From positions 310,001-374,000 of the forward strand of contig NZ_UTVH01000034.1 in assembly GCF_900585905.1 (NCBI RefSeq): a stretch of DNA of 64,000 nucleotides, read 5' to 3'. Source of the DNA: Pseudomonas viridiflava. GTDB taxonomy: Bacteria; Pseudomonadota; Gammaproteobacteria; Pseudomonadales; Pseudomonadaceae. A program made the position numbers and the translations under genes. Of this stretch, positions 17,425 to 29,331 are shown piece after piece. Position 1 is the stretch's first letter, and each line of letters opens with the position of its first letter. The notes below the pieces were generated by a model. That model worked only from the letters and a program-made list of their open reading frames with translations, was not told the origin of the DNA and made no database searches.

Positions 17425-17440
17425 AAGACAGCGCTACCTT
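17425..17440. promoter_or_regulatory. GntR-type operator O3 (before gntR)
   Basis: AAGACAGCGCTACCTT, matching O1/O2 at 14 of 16 positions, located 60 bp upstream of gntR. The imperfect right half would give weaker binding, as is common for autoregulatory sites. Two copies of TAGTTGGCAAC (17456-17466 and 17487-17497) follow it. Confidence 0.75.
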
Positions 17441-17499
17441 AGAGCCCATTCGCCATAGTTGGCAACCCCTCAGGCTCCTCACCCGGTAGTTGGCAACGC

Positions 17500-18516
17500 A
17501 TGACACGCATTGGTTCCCGATCCACTGGTCGCCCCACGCTGAATGAAGTCGCGCGCCTGGCCGCCGTGTCACCCATCACTGCCTCCCGTGCCTTGCGCGG
17601 GGTCAGCACTGTCGCGCCGCAGCTGGTGGAAAAGGTACGCTCGGCGGCCGACGCGCTGGGTTACGTGGCCAATCCGGCGGCGCGGGCGCTGGCGTCGTCC
17701 CAGAGCCAGACGGTGGTCGTGCTGGTGCCGTCTCTGGCTAACCAGCTGTTCATCGAAACCCTGGAGGCGATCCAGCACGTTTTGCGTCCGCGCGGCCTCG
17801 AAGTAGTGATAGGCAATTACCATTATTCCCCGCAGGAAGAGGAAAACCTGCTGCGCAGCCATCTCGCCAATCGCCCGCGTGGTCTGTTGCTGACCGGTTT
17901 CGATCACACCCCAGCATTGCGCCAGCTGCTCGCGGCCAGCGGCGTGCCCTGCGTGCACATGATGGAGCTCGACACCGTGCGCGGCGCCTATTGCGTTGGG
18001 TTTTCCCAGATGCAGGCGGGTGCAGAGGCCGCCCGCCATCTGCTGAGTCGCGGGCGCCGACGCCTGGCCTACATTGCTGCGCAACTTGACCCGCGGGTGA
18101 TTCAACGTGGCGAAGGCTTTCGTCAGGAACTTGAAGCACAGGGGCTGTACGATCCGGCGCTGCAGGTGATGACGCCGCAGCCTTCGTCCATCGGGCTCGG
18201 CGCTGAACTGTTCATGACGTTAATGAAAACCTGCCCGGATGTGGACGGCGTTTTCTTCTGCAATGACGATCTTGCCCAGGGCGCGGCGCTGGAGGCGTTG
18301 CGCCAGGGCATCGCGATTCCTCAGAGGGTGTCACTGATTGGTTTCAATGATCTGCCGGGCTCTGCGCATATGGTGCCACGGCTGACTTCCATCAGAACCC
18401 CGCGACAGGAAGTAGGGCAGCGCGCCGCGCAGTTGCTGCTGGGGCTGATCGACGGGGTGGCGCAAAAACCCCAGGTTGACCTGGGGTTCGAACTGGTGGT
18501 GCGGGAAAGCTCCTGA
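17500..18516 (+). CDS. gntR: LacI-family gluconate repressor GntR
   Basis: A 338-residue LacI/GalR-family repressor: helix-turn-helix LNEVARLAAVSPITASRALRG at about 14-34 (hinge helix NPAARALASS) followed by a sugar-binding domain. It is divergent from gntK, with three matching palindromes across the locus, so it is very probably the gluconate-responsive repressor of gntK, gntT and itself. The ATG has a weak ribosome site. It ends 7 bp before the convergent GDPD gene with no terminator between. Confidence 0.92.
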   Translation: MTRIGSRSTGRPTLNEVARLAAVSPITASRALRGVSTVAPQLVEKVRSAADALGYVANPAARALASSQSQTVVVLVPSLANQLFIETLEAIQHVLRPRGLEVVIGNYHYSPQEEENLLRSHLANRPRGLLLTGFDHTPALRQLLAASGVPCVHMMELDTVRGAYCVGFSQMQAGAEAARHLLSRGRRRLAYIAAQLDPRVIQRGEGFRQELEAQGLYDPALQVMTPQPSSIGLGAELFMTLMKTCPDVDGVFFCNDDLAQGAALEALRQGIAIPQRVSLIGFNDLPGSAHMVPRLTSIRTPRQEVGQRAAQLLLGLIDGVAQKPQVDLGFELVVRESS

Positions 18517-18523
18517 GCGCTGA

Positions 18524-19660
18524 TCAGTAGCCGTTGCGTTTGAGCAGCGTTTCCATGCTCTCTTTGGCGGGCCGCCCGTAAAACTTCAACAGCTCGGCAG
18601 TGCGGTTGGTGAAGAAACCGTCCGCGCCGTCCTGGCTGACCTGTTTGAAATCCACTTCATCGTCGACCGTGTAGGGATGTATCACCATGCCTTTGTCGTG
18701 GGTGGCGTTGTTCATCCAGGGCTTCACCAGATCCATGTAGCTCTGATCGCCGCCGTGGGCGAGCTTCACCGAAGGGCCGGTGCCGATTGCGCCGTTGGCT
18801 TTTGCCCAGTCGATCCAGGCCATGAATTCCTCCTGGGTCTTTGCTTCCTGCGAGCCGTAATAGCTGGCCTTGTCCTTGAAACCTGAGTCCTTGAACGGGA
18901 CGCTGGACTTGGGTTCGATGGAGCCTTCGCCAATCCACAGCAGCAGCACTTTCGGCACCTGCGGCATTTCTTTCTGCAGCAGCTTCAGGCTCGTTTTTTC
19001 AAAGGTCTGCAACACTACGCGCCCCGGCATTTGTGCAACGCTGACACGGCCTGGCGCAGCCGCCGGGCGGGAACTCAGCCAGCCGCGTTTCTCCAGCGTT
19101 TTTTTCAGGTCCGCTTCGATGCCCGGAAACTGCCCTGGCGCCTTGGTTTCGATATACAGGCCAGGCTTGTTGGCGCCGCCTTCAGCGATGTCGATCACTT
19201 CATCCAGGGTCAAAATCTGCAGGCCGGCGTAGCTGCTGCGCGCCCGATCCGGGTACGTCTTGTTGAACCAGGAGCCAGCGTCCAGTTCTTTCAGTTCCGC
19301 CAGGGTGAACGTATTAACGGGGTCCGCGACGCGCTTGGGAAATACCGTGGCGATGTTGGTCGTGCGCTCCAGCGTGTTGTCGTGCAGAGCGATGAGCACA
19401 CCATCTTTGCTGCGCTGCAGGTCCAGCTCCAGATAATCCGCGCCCAGGTCCCTGGCCAGAATGTAGGCTGGAATGGTCTCTTCCGGCGCATCGAATGACG
19501 CACCCCGGTGCGCGACCACGGCTGGCCAGGGCAGGCCGATCTTCGCACTCAACGCCTTGCCCGGCGCTTCTGCCGCCATTGCCGGGCTGGCGGCCAGGAT
19601 CAGGCCCGACAGCACACCGGCCGCCAGCAAAGCGGCCAATGGCCGGGTCAGAGGCCGCAT
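18524..19660 (-). CDS. glpQ: Periplasmic glycerophosphodiester phosphodiesterase
   Basis: A 378-residue GDPD enzyme with a signal peptide (hydrophobic core LAALLAAGVLSGLILAA, cleavage expected after PAMA at about residue 30), so it acts in the periplasm. The catalytic pairs are visible as VVAHRGASFDAPEET and ELDLQRSKDGVLIALHDNTL, with the general acid/base histidines. It releases glycerol-3-phosphate and an alcohol from deacylated phospholipids. The start at 19660 has AAAGGA; an in-frame ATG at 19681 is possible. A run of eight G lies upstream. A cytosolic relative is encoded at 48683-49405. Confidence 0.9.
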   Translation of the reverse strand: MRPLTRPLAALLAAGVLSGLILAASPAMAAEAPGKALSAKIGLPWPAVVAHRGASFDAPEETIPAYILARDLGADYLELDLQRSKDGVLIALHDNTLERTTNIATVFPKRVADPVNTFTLAELKELDAGSWFNKTYPDRARSSYAGLQILTLDEVIDIAEGGANKPGLYIETKAPGQFPGIEADLKKTLEKRGWLSSRPAAAPGRVSVAQMPGRVVLQTFEKTSLKLLQKEMPQVPKVLLLWIGEGSIEPKSSVPFKDSGFKDKASYYGSQEAKTQEEFMAWIDWAKANGAIGTGPSVKLAHGGDQSYMDLVKPWMNNATHDKGMVIHPYTVDDEVDFKQVSQDGADGFFTNRTAELLKFYGRPAKESMETLLKRNGY

Positions 19661-19805
19661 GTTTGAAATTCCTTTGCGCATGATCGGGATAATCCTTCTT
19701 CTGGGGGGGGTGGGCAGCCGGGGTGGCGATTGCAGGCAACCGAGCAAATCATAGCTTCATTGCACCGATGTTATGCAAGGCGCTCGCGGCCCTCACGGCA
19801 CGCAC

Positions 19806-19841
19806 CAACAAAAATGCCAGTCAGGGTTAGCTGACTGGCAT
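19806..19841 (-). terminator. Terminator after slt
   Basis: An 11-bp stem ATGCCAGTCAG/CTGACTGGCAT (19814-19824, 19831-19841) followed on the lower strand by TTTTTG. Confidence 0.85.
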
Positions 19842-19865
19842 CTTGTTCAGCGCTTGAAGCGCAGG

Positions 19866-21794
19866 TCAGAGGTCATCGAAAAAACGCTCGTGCCAATCCA
19901 CCAGCGGCTGCGGGGCATTGAGTTTCTGTCCGTAGATCACCGAGTAAGACAATACGTTCTGTACATACTGGCGGGTTTCATCGAACGGAATGCTCTCGAC
20001 CCAGACATCAAACGCCAGGTGATTGGCTCCCTTGAGCCACTGCCTGACCCGGCCTGGACCCGCGTTATAGGCGGCGGAGGCAAGGACGCGGTTGCCGTTG
20101 AACTGGCTGTGCACCTGGCTCAGGTACGCCGCGCCAAGCTGGATGTTCTTGTCCGGATCCAGTACCTGCTGGGGCGAAGCCAGGGGGATGCTGAATTTTT
20201 TCGCGGTTTCTTTCGCCGTCGCCGGCATCAGCTGCATCAACCCGCTGGCGCCCACGCCTGAACGGGCATCATCCATGAACGCGCTTTCCTGGCGGGTGAT
20301 CGCAAACACCCAGCTTGAATGCAGCCCGCGTACGTTGGCCTCTCGCACAAGTGTCTCGCGGTGGGCCATCGGGAAGCGGATGTCGAGGTCGTCCCAGTAC
20401 TGCGCCTGGCTGATGGTGCGGATCGCCGGGAAGTACCACTTCAGGTCGTAGGCCAGCTTGGCCTGGGCGACCATTTCGTCGCGGTTGAAATGGCGGCTGA
20501 CGTGGTACCACTCGCGGCGCCCGTCAACGATCTGGCCGCGGGCGTGAAATTCCAGCGCACGCCGCACACCTGGGGTGTTGCGTACCTTGTTGATCAGCGC
20601 CTGGCTGAGCACCAGCGGTTTGTTGTTAAGTTGATACGGGCTCTGGGTGCGGTCAGCCGCGAGAAAACCATAGAAGTCACGCTCCTTGGCGACGTCCTTG
20701 TACAGTGCCGGGATCAGCGGATTGCGCGGCTGTGCCAGCTCCAGCGAGCGCGCCTCCCAGTACTTCCAGCGATTGGTATCGGCCAGGTCCTTGGGCAGGC
20801 GACGTGACAGTTCGTAGGCGTCCTGCCATTGACCCAGGCGCAGCAACAGGCGCAGGCGCCACTCGGTGACCGTGTTGTCACGCAGCTCCGGGTCGTACCT
20901 GGTCATGACTTCCAGCGCGCGCCCATCGTAGCGCCGCGCCAGCGTCAGGCCGATCTCCTTGGCGATCTGCACTTGCTCTTCGCGGGAGAAATGCATCCTC
21001 GCCGAGTAGCCGTCAAGCATCTCCAGGGCTTTTTGTGGGTCCTGCTTCGCCAGTCGGCGCAGGCCGAGCCCGACCACATCGGACATGGCTTCATCAACCG
21101 GCGTGAACTGTCCGGGGTTGTTGAGCATCTCCGGTTTTTTCGCGATATCCAGCAGTAGCTTGCCCTGCGGCGCAAGGCTGTTGAGGCTGTTGACCAGGGT
21201 GGTGGCCAGTGTGTAATTGCCCGCAGTCGCCGCGAGCTTGGCGCGCTGCCAGCGTTTCTGCTCCGGCAATTGGCCGTCAGCCGCCCACTGGGCGAAAAAG
21301 CCTTCGCAGGCATCTGGCAGGCTCTTGCCGGTCATCCACAGTTTTTCCGCGCTGGCGTAGCCTTCGGCTTTTTTGCCATGGCCCAGCAGGTACTGGCCGT
21401 AGAGGCAGTCCAGCTCGGTGAAATTCATTTTCGGGTCGTAATACTGGACGAAGGGCTGCCAGTCGCCGCGCTCGGCGAGCCAGCGCAACCAGCGCAATTT
21501 CATCCAGTTGGCCTGAGGCAGGTCGCCGTGTTCGGCGAGGAATTTCTCGATCTCTGCGTTACTGGCGCCTTTGAGTCGCGCCGTCAGCTCGTCATAAGCC
21601 AGATAGGGCTCAAGCGGATAATCGGCTAGCGCAGCGGCGTAGGCGCGATACGGGCCGGTGTCGCCCTTGGCCAGCGCGCGCTTGGCCTCGTCGTAGTACT
21701 GGCGTTGCAGGCTGAGATCGACCGCCTGGACGGATTGCGCCGCTGTGGCAGTGAGAAGCAGGCAAGAGAGTAAGCTGAACAAGCGACTGCGCAT
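19866..21794 (-). CDS. slt: Soluble lytic murein transglycosylase Slt
   Basis: A 642-residue Slt70-type enzyme with a signal peptide (LFSLLSCLLLTATAAQSVQA), a long superhelical alpha domain (about 25-470) and a C-terminal lysozyme-like domain. The catalytic glutamate lies in AITRQESAFM, followed by GVGASGLMQLMPATA and later AAYNAGPGRVRQWL. It cleaves peptidoglycan glycan strands in the periplasm with formation of 1,6-anhydromuropeptides, the substrates later handled by NagZ encoded at 35 kb. The ATG at 21794 has GGAAG upstream; the longer frame has no support. Confidence 0.95.
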   Translation of the reverse strand: MRSRLFSLLSCLLLTATAAQSVQAVDLSLQRQYYDEAKRALAKGDTGPYRAYAAALADYPLEPYLAYDELTARLKGASNAEIEKFLAEHGDLPQANWMKLRWLRWLAERGDWQPFVQYYDPKMNFTELDCLYGQYLLGHGKKAEGYASAEKLWMTGKSLPDACEGFFAQWAADGQLPEQKRWQRAKLAATAGNYTLATTLVNSLNSLAPQGKLLLDIAKKPEMLNNPGQFTPVDEAMSDVVGLGLRRLAKQDPQKALEMLDGYSARMHFSREEQVQIAKEIGLTLARRYDGRALEVMTRYDPELRDNTVTEWRLRLLLRLGQWQDAYELSRRLPKDLADTNRWKYWEARSLELAQPRNPLIPALYKDVAKERDFYGFLAADRTQSPYQLNNKPLVLSQALINKVRNTPGVRRALEFHARGQIVDGRREWYHVSRHFNRDEMVAQAKLAYDLKWYFPAIRTISQAQYWDDLDIRFPMAHRETLVREANVRGLHSSWVFAITRQESAFMDDARSGVGASGLMQLMPATAKETAKKFSIPLASPQQVLDPDKNIQLGAAYLSQVHSQFNGNRVLASAAYNAGPGRVRQWLKGANHLAFDVWVESIPFDETRQYVQNVLSYSVIYGQKLNAPQPLVDWHERFFDDL

Positions 21795-22007
21795 GAGACT
21801 TCCGAGCAGATGAATCGTGGAAAGTGTCGCTAGCTTAGCCTTTTGCCAGCGTTGCGCGAAAGCATTGCCGACAGCGATACGCACTTGGAAATAAATGAGC
21901 GCTATAAAGGGCCCGAACGCCGACGGTCGGGGCTGCGCCGTCGTCATTGAATCCGACATCTGCCAGCTATCTCAGGTAGAATGCGCGCCCAGTTTTTGGA
22001 GAAGCTC

Positions 22008-23918
<1,911 letters not shown>

Positions 23919-23932
23919 TAGCGGCAGATGAA

Positions 23933-23963
23933 AAAAAGCCCGGATCATTGATCCGGGCTTTTT
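23933..23963. terminator. Bidirectional terminator
   Basis: A perfect 15-bp inverted repeat with a single-base centre: A-run, GCCCGGATCA stem and T-run. It serves both uup (rightward) and the universal stress gene (leftward). Confidence 0.9.
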
Positions 23964-23998
23964 GTTGCAGCCTGTTGCTGTACCGCACGTCGCCTGGC

Positions 23999-24439
23999 TT
24001 ACTCTGCCTTTTTCAGGCGCACTGCCAGCACGTCGCACGGCGCGCCGTGCAGTACGTCATTGGCGGTGGAACCGAGCAGCAACGCCAGCCCGTGACGGCC
24101 GTGGCTGCCGATCACGATGAGGTCGCAGTTCTGCTTTTGCGCCAGTTCGTGGATTTCCTGACGCGGCTGGCCGTAGACCAGGTGGGCATCACCAATGTGG
24201 GTGTCAGGAAAATTTTCCTTGAGCGCCGACAGTTTTTCCTTGGCCTGGTCGAACTGCTGTTGTTGCAACTGGGACAGGTCCATCGGTACGTCTCCGCCGA
24301 AGGCCATGGCCACCGGTTCTACGATGTGCACCAGCGACAGTTTGGCGCCATTGCGCTCGGCAATCTCGCGGCCGCGGGCAAGCACAGGGTTGCACTCGTC
24401 GGTGAGGTCAACGGCGACCAAGACATGTTCATACTTCAT
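23999..24439 (-). CDS. Universal stress protein (UspA family)
   Basis: A 146-residue single Usp domain. The ATP-binding signature GSHGRHGLALLLGSTAN (G-2X-G-9X-G-S/T) is intact, so it should bind ATP like MJ0577-type Usps. GGAGGACTTCCTT provides a strong ribosome site. It stands alone between uup and a small membrane-anchored protein gene. Confidence 0.92.
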   Translation of the reverse strand: MKYEHVLVAVDLTDECNPVLARGREIAERNGAKLSLVHIVEPVAMAFGGDVPMDLSQLQQQQFDQAKEKLSALKENFPDTHIGDAHLVYGQPRQEIHELAQKQNCDLIVIGSHGRHGLALLLGSTANDVLHGAPCDVLAVRLKKAE

Positions 24440-24549
24440 AAGGAAGTCCTCCGGAGGGTTGCAATGGATTCAGTATGGCTCTTTAAAGCCCTTCTGGGCA
24501 GGCCATTGTTTTCATCCATGGTTAAGCGGACAAAAAGGCAGCGAGCAAT

Positions 24550-24987
24550 ATGACGTTCTGGATAATTCTGTCAATCATTGGTGTGATGCTCAGCCCCCTG
24601 GTCTGGCTGCGCCAGTCGCGTCAGCAGAACGGCAGGATGGCCTTGCGCATGGAGGCGCGGCGTATGGGGCTGGCCATGCAGCTCACCGCTCAGGACTGGC
24701 CGCACTGGCTGCCACGTCAGCCGCCCAGCCCGTGCGCGCAGTACCACCGGCCACGGCGCAGTCAGCAGGCGAAGGCGTGGGCTTATTGGCAAACCGAAGA
24801 GGGCGTCTGGCTCAATCGTTGGCGAGAGACCTGTGCGGAGCCACTGCTGCTGGCCCAGTTCGCCACCTTGCCAGCGGATGTCTTCAAGGTGGAAGCGGAT
24901 CAGCAGATGATTACCCTGTGCTGGGCGGAACGCGGCGACTCGCAAGACCTGCAGCGCATTGCCGCCGTGCTCAAGGCCCTGGCATAA
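24550..24987 (+). CDS. Membrane-anchored hypothetical protein
   Basis: A 145-residue protein with one N-terminal hydrophobic helix (WIILSIIGVMLSPLVWL, about 4-20), then an Arg/Gln/Trp-rich cytoplasmic region. It keeps the local position it has next to the usp and fadB genes in other pseudomonads. I do not recognise a domain; it is sometimes labelled YajC-like, but nothing in the sequence supports that beyond the single helix. No strong ribosome site is seen. Confidence 0.75.
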   Translation: MTFWIILSIIGVMLSPLVWLRQSRQQNGRMALRMEARRMGLAMQLTAQDWPHWLPRQPPSPCAQYHRPRRSQQAKAWAYWQTEEGVWLNRWRETCAEPLLLAQFATLPADVFKVEADQQMITLCWAERGDSQDLQRIAAVLKALA

Positions 24988-25545
24988 GCCGTTCGCGCTT
25001 GAATCGCAGGCATTAAAAAGCCCGATAACAACATCGGGCCGGGGTTGGCCAGGCAGGCCGTAATTCGCAAGTGTCGATGTGCAAGGCGTCGACGCAGGCG
25101 GGCGGGGCCCGGCGCTGCAGTGGGATTAATGTAGACCCATCTGTTCATTCTGTCGCCGTTGCGGTGCACTATTCTTTTTGGTGCGCTTTTGTGGTGCGTT
25201 TTTTTTGTGTTCCTGTGTCGCGCAGGCTTCCATAAGCACAACGAATAGGCTGCAATCATAAATGATTCTGGCCTGTGCCCAGCCAATGCGCGCTCGACGT
25301 TTGCCTGCTTTTATTGATGCTTGGTCGAATTGACAATTGCCTTGAATTGCATGAAGGTGTCGTACCCAAATCAAACGGGCGTATGAATTGAGCGTTTGGT
25401 AACAAGACAGTTCCTACGAACCCCGGCTACTGCATCGACGGGTGTGCCTGAAGGTTGGCCATGGTAGCGACGTTCCGTCGACGCCATGGCGTTCCCCCAG
25501 CGTCCGGTGTGTATTGTTCAGCTTCCATATCGTGGAGATCAGTTG
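24988..25545. other. Long leader region of fadBA
   Basis: No convincing gene lies in these 558 bp. A hairpin GCCCGAT/ATCGGGC (25020-25039) has its T-run only on the lower strand (leftward). GGTGC is repeated near 25162-25200 within T-rich sequence. An inverted repeat CAAACG-N15-CGTTTG (25372-25398) resembles split PsrA half-sites but with a longer spacer than the known PsrA motif. The promoter of fadBA must lie here. Confidence 0.5.
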
Positions 25546-27693
25546 ATGATTTACGAAGGTAAAGCCATCACCGTTAAGGCTCTTGAGAGTGGCATCGTCG
25601 AATTGAATTTCGATCTCAAGGGTGAGTCTGTCAACAAGTTCAACCGTCTCACCCTCAACGACCTGCGTCAGGCCGTGGATACCATCAAAGCCGATGGTTC
25701 GATCAAGGGTGTGATTGTCACCAGTGGCAAGGACGTGTTCATCGTCGGCGCTGACATCACCGAGTTTGTCGACAGCTTCAAGTTGCCCGACGCCGAATTG
25801 TTGGCGGGCAACCTCGAAGCGAACCGGATTTTCAGCGATTTCGAAGACCTGAACGTACCCACCGTCGCGGCCATCAACGGCATCGCTCTGGGTGGCGGTC
25901 TGGAAATGTGCCTGGCAGCCGACTACCGCGTCATGTCCAGCAGCGCGAAAATCGGCCTGCCGGAAGTCAAGCTCGGGATCTATCCCGGGTTCGGGGGCAC
26001 GGTTCGTCTGCCCCGCATTGTCGGCGCCGACAATGCCATCGAGTGGATTGCCGCAGGCAAGGAAAATGGCGCTGACGATGCGCTGAAAGTGGGTGCCGTT
26101 GACGCCGTCGTCGCGCCGGAAAAACTCCGCGAAGCGGCCCTGGACCTGATCCAGCGCGCCATTTCCGGTGAGTTCGATTACAAGGCCAAACGCCAGCCCA
26201 AGCTTGAGAAACTCAAGCTCAATGCCATTGAGCAGATGATGGCATTCGAAACCGCCAAGGGCTTCGTCGCCGGTCAGGCCGGGCCAAACTACCCGGCGCC
26301 TGTGGAAGCGATCAAGACCATCCAGAAGGCAGCCAATTTCGGGCGTGAAAAAGCGCTGGAGATCGAAGCCGCCGGTTTCGTCAAAATGGCCAAGACTTCT
26401 GCTGCGCAGAGCCTGATTGGCCTGTTCCTGAATGATCAGGAGCTGAAGAAAAAAGCCAAGGTCTACGATGAGGCCGCCAGAGACGTCAAGCAGGCGGCCG
26501 TACTCGGCGCTGGCATCATGGGCGGTGGTATTGCCTACCAGTCAGCGGTCAAGGGTACGCCGATCCTGATGAAGGACATTCGTGAGGATGCCATTCAACT
26601 GGGTCTGAACGAAGCGTCGAAATTGCTCGGCGGCCGTGTCGAAAAAGGCCGTTTGACGGTGGGCAAGATGGCTGAAGCGCTCAATGCGATTCGTCCGACC
26701 CTGTCCTACGGTGATTTCGGCAATGTCGACCTGGTGGTTGAAGCCGTGGTCGAAAATCCCAAGGTCAAGCAGGCCGTGCTGGCTGAAGTGGAAGCCCAGG
26801 TTGGCGAGCACACCATCCTGGCCTCCAACACCTCCACCATTTCCATCAGCTTGCTGGCTCAGGCCCTCAAGCGCCCGGAAAACTTTGTCGGTATGCACTT
26901 TTTCAATCCGGTGCACATGATGCCGCTGGTTGAAGTGATTCGCGGCGAGAAGTCCAGTGAGCTGGCGGTGGCCACCACCGTGGCGTACGCCAAGAAAATG
27001 GGCAAGAACCCGATCGTGGTCAATGACTGCCCGGGCTTTCTGGTCAATCGCGTGCTGTTTCCCTATTTCGGCGGCTTCGCCAGGCTGGTCAGCGCTGGCG
27101 TCGACTTCGTGCGCATCGACAAAGTGATGGAAAAGTTCGGCTGGCCCATGGGACCGGCTTACCTGATGGATGTGGTCGGTATCGACACCGGGCATCACGG
27201 CCGTGACGTCATGGCCGAAGGCTTTCCGGACCGCATGAAGGATGACCGTCGTTCAGCCATCGACGCGCTATATGACGCCAAGCGTCTGGGGCAGAAGAAC
27301 GGCAAGGGTTTCTATGCCTATGAAACCGACAAGAAGGGCAAGCCGAAGAAAGTGGCGGACGCCGCTGTGCTCGACGTACTCAAGCCGGTCATCTACGAGC
27401 AGCGTGAAGTCTCCGACGAAGACATCATCAACTGGATGATGATCCCGCTGTGTCTGGAAACCGTACGCTGCCTGGAAGACGGCATCGTCGAAACAGCCGC
27501 CGAGGCGGACATGGGCCTGATCTACGGTATTGGTTTCCCTCCATTCCGTGGCGGTGCGCTGCGTTACATCGATTCCATCGGTGTCGCCGAGTTCGTTGCC
27601 CTGGCCGACCAATATGCTGATCTGGGCGCTCTCTACCAGCCGACCGCGAAGCTGCGTGAAATGGCCAAAGCTGGCCAGAGCTTCTTCGGTTAA
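25546..27693 (+). CDS. fadB: Fatty-acid oxidation complex subunit alpha FadB
   Basis: A 715-residue multifunctional enzyme. Residues 1-190 are enoyl-CoA hydratase/isomerase with the two catalytic glutamates in GGGLEMCLA (Glu120) and [16 protein letters not shown] (Glu140). From about 330 comes 3-hydroxyacyl-CoA dehydrogenase with [12 protein letters not shown] and the catalytic [13 protein letters not shown]. It forms an alpha2-beta2 complex with FadA, encoded 21 bp downstream. The ATG at 25546 (MIYEGK) follows GGAGATCAG and gives the length of other Pseudomonas FadB proteins. In pseudomonads fadBA is controlled by PsrA, encoded at 34 kb. Confidence 0.97.
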   Translation: MIYEGKAITVKALESGIVELNFDLKGESVNKFNRLTLNDLRQAVDTIKADGSIKGVIVTSGKDVFIVGADITEFVDSFKLPDAELLAGNLEANRIFSDFEDLNVPTVAAINGIALGGGLEMCLAADYRVMSSSAKIGLPEVKLGIYPGFGGTVRLPRIVGADNAIEWIAAGKENGADDALKVGAVDAVVAPEKLREAALDLIQRAISGEFDYKAKRQPKLEKLKLNAIEQMMAFETAKGFVAGQAGPNYPAPVEAIKTIQKAANFGREKALEIEAAGFVKMAKTSAAQSLIGLFLNDQELKKKAKVYDEAARDVKQAAVLGAGIMGGGIAYQSAVKGTPILMKDIREDAIQLGLNEASKLLGGRVEKGRLTVGKMAEALNAIRPTLSYGDFGNVDLVVEAVVENPKVKQAVLAEVEAQVGEHTILASNTSTISISLLAQALKRPENFVGMHFFNPVHMMPLVEVIRGEKSSELAVATTVAYAKKMGKNPIVVNDCPGFLVNRVLFPYFGGFARLVSAGVDFVRIDKVMEKFGWPMGPAYLMDVVGIDTGHHGRDVMAEGFPDRMKDDRRSAIDALYDAKRLGQKNGKGFYAYETDKKGKPKKVADAAVLDVLKPVIYEQREVSDEDIINWMMIPLCLETVRCLEDGIVETAAEADMGLIYGIGFPPFRGGALRYIDSIGVAEFVALADQYADLGALYQPTAKLREMAKAGQSFFG

Positions 27694-28890
<1,197 letters not shown>

Positions 28891-28906
28891 CACGTTCGTC
28901 TGACAC

Positions 28907-28933
28907 AAGCCGGGGCCAGGTGCCCCGGCTTTT
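28907..28933 (+). terminator. Terminator after fadA
   Basis: The stem AGCCGGGGC/GCCCCGGCT (28908-28916, 28922-28930) is followed by a T-rich stretch. Confidence 0.85.
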
Positions 28934-28979
28934 GTATTTTTGCCAAAGCCGATTCGACTTTTTTCGCGAGGACAGCGAC

Positions 28980-29216
28980 ATGCAGCTAGAACCCGGTCTC
29001 TACCGCCATTACAAAGGCCCCGAGTACCGCGTCTTCAGTGTTGCCAGGCACTCTGAAAGCGAAGAGGAAATGGTGTTTTATCAAGCGCTGTACGGCGATT
29101 ACGGCATGTGGGTACGCCCGCTGAGCATGTTTCTGGAGTCCGTCGAAGTTGACGGCGAGCAAGTCCCGCGCTTTGCTTTGGTTCGGGCTGAGCCGAGCCT
29201 TTTTTCCCGGCCGTGA
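28980..29216 (+). CDS. DUF1653 protein
   Basis: A 78-residue protein with the DUF1653 pattern: PGLYRHYKGPEYRVF, then a central strand region and YGDYGMWVRPLSMFLE. The fold is a small beta barrel of unknown role. GCGAGGACAGCG provides the ribosome site. It lies between fadBA and topA, as in P. aeruginosa. Confidence 0.88.
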   Translation: MQLEPGLYRHYKGPEYRVFSVARHSESEEEMVFYQALYGDYGMWVRPLSMFLESVEVDGEQVPRFALVRAEPSLFSRP

Positions 29217-29241
29217 CAGAAGATCAATCACCACCGCGTGC

Positions 29242-29270
29242 TTGACCTCTCCTTTCAGCCACTATATATA
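29242..29270 (+). promoter_or_regulatory. Probable sigma-70 promoter of topA
   Basis: TTGACC at 29242-29247 and TATATA at 29265-29270 are separated by 17 bp. The start of transcription would fall about 50 bp before the topA ATG. Confidence 0.55.
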
Positions 29271-29331
29271 GCGGGGCCTGACAGGTTCCGACCGTCTTTC
29301 ATTTTTTCAGTATTCAGGAATTTTCTGATCC

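Noticed and set aside
17456..17497. Two TAGTTGGCAAC direct repeats before gntR, considered as an extra operator
   Set aside because: They are direct and not palindromic, lie close to the start codon and are not repeated elsewhere in the locus, so a chance or leader feature is as likely.
18524..19660. The possibility that the two GDPD genes are a recent duplication
   Set aside because: The periplasmic (378 residues, signal peptide) and cytosolic (240 residues) enzymes differ in length and sequence outside the catalytic motifs, so they are old, separate families.
25162..25200. GGTGC repeats considered as an NtrC or sigma-54 site
   Set aside because: The half-site spacing does not fit the NtrC consensus and no TGGCAC-N5-TTGC promoter is present.
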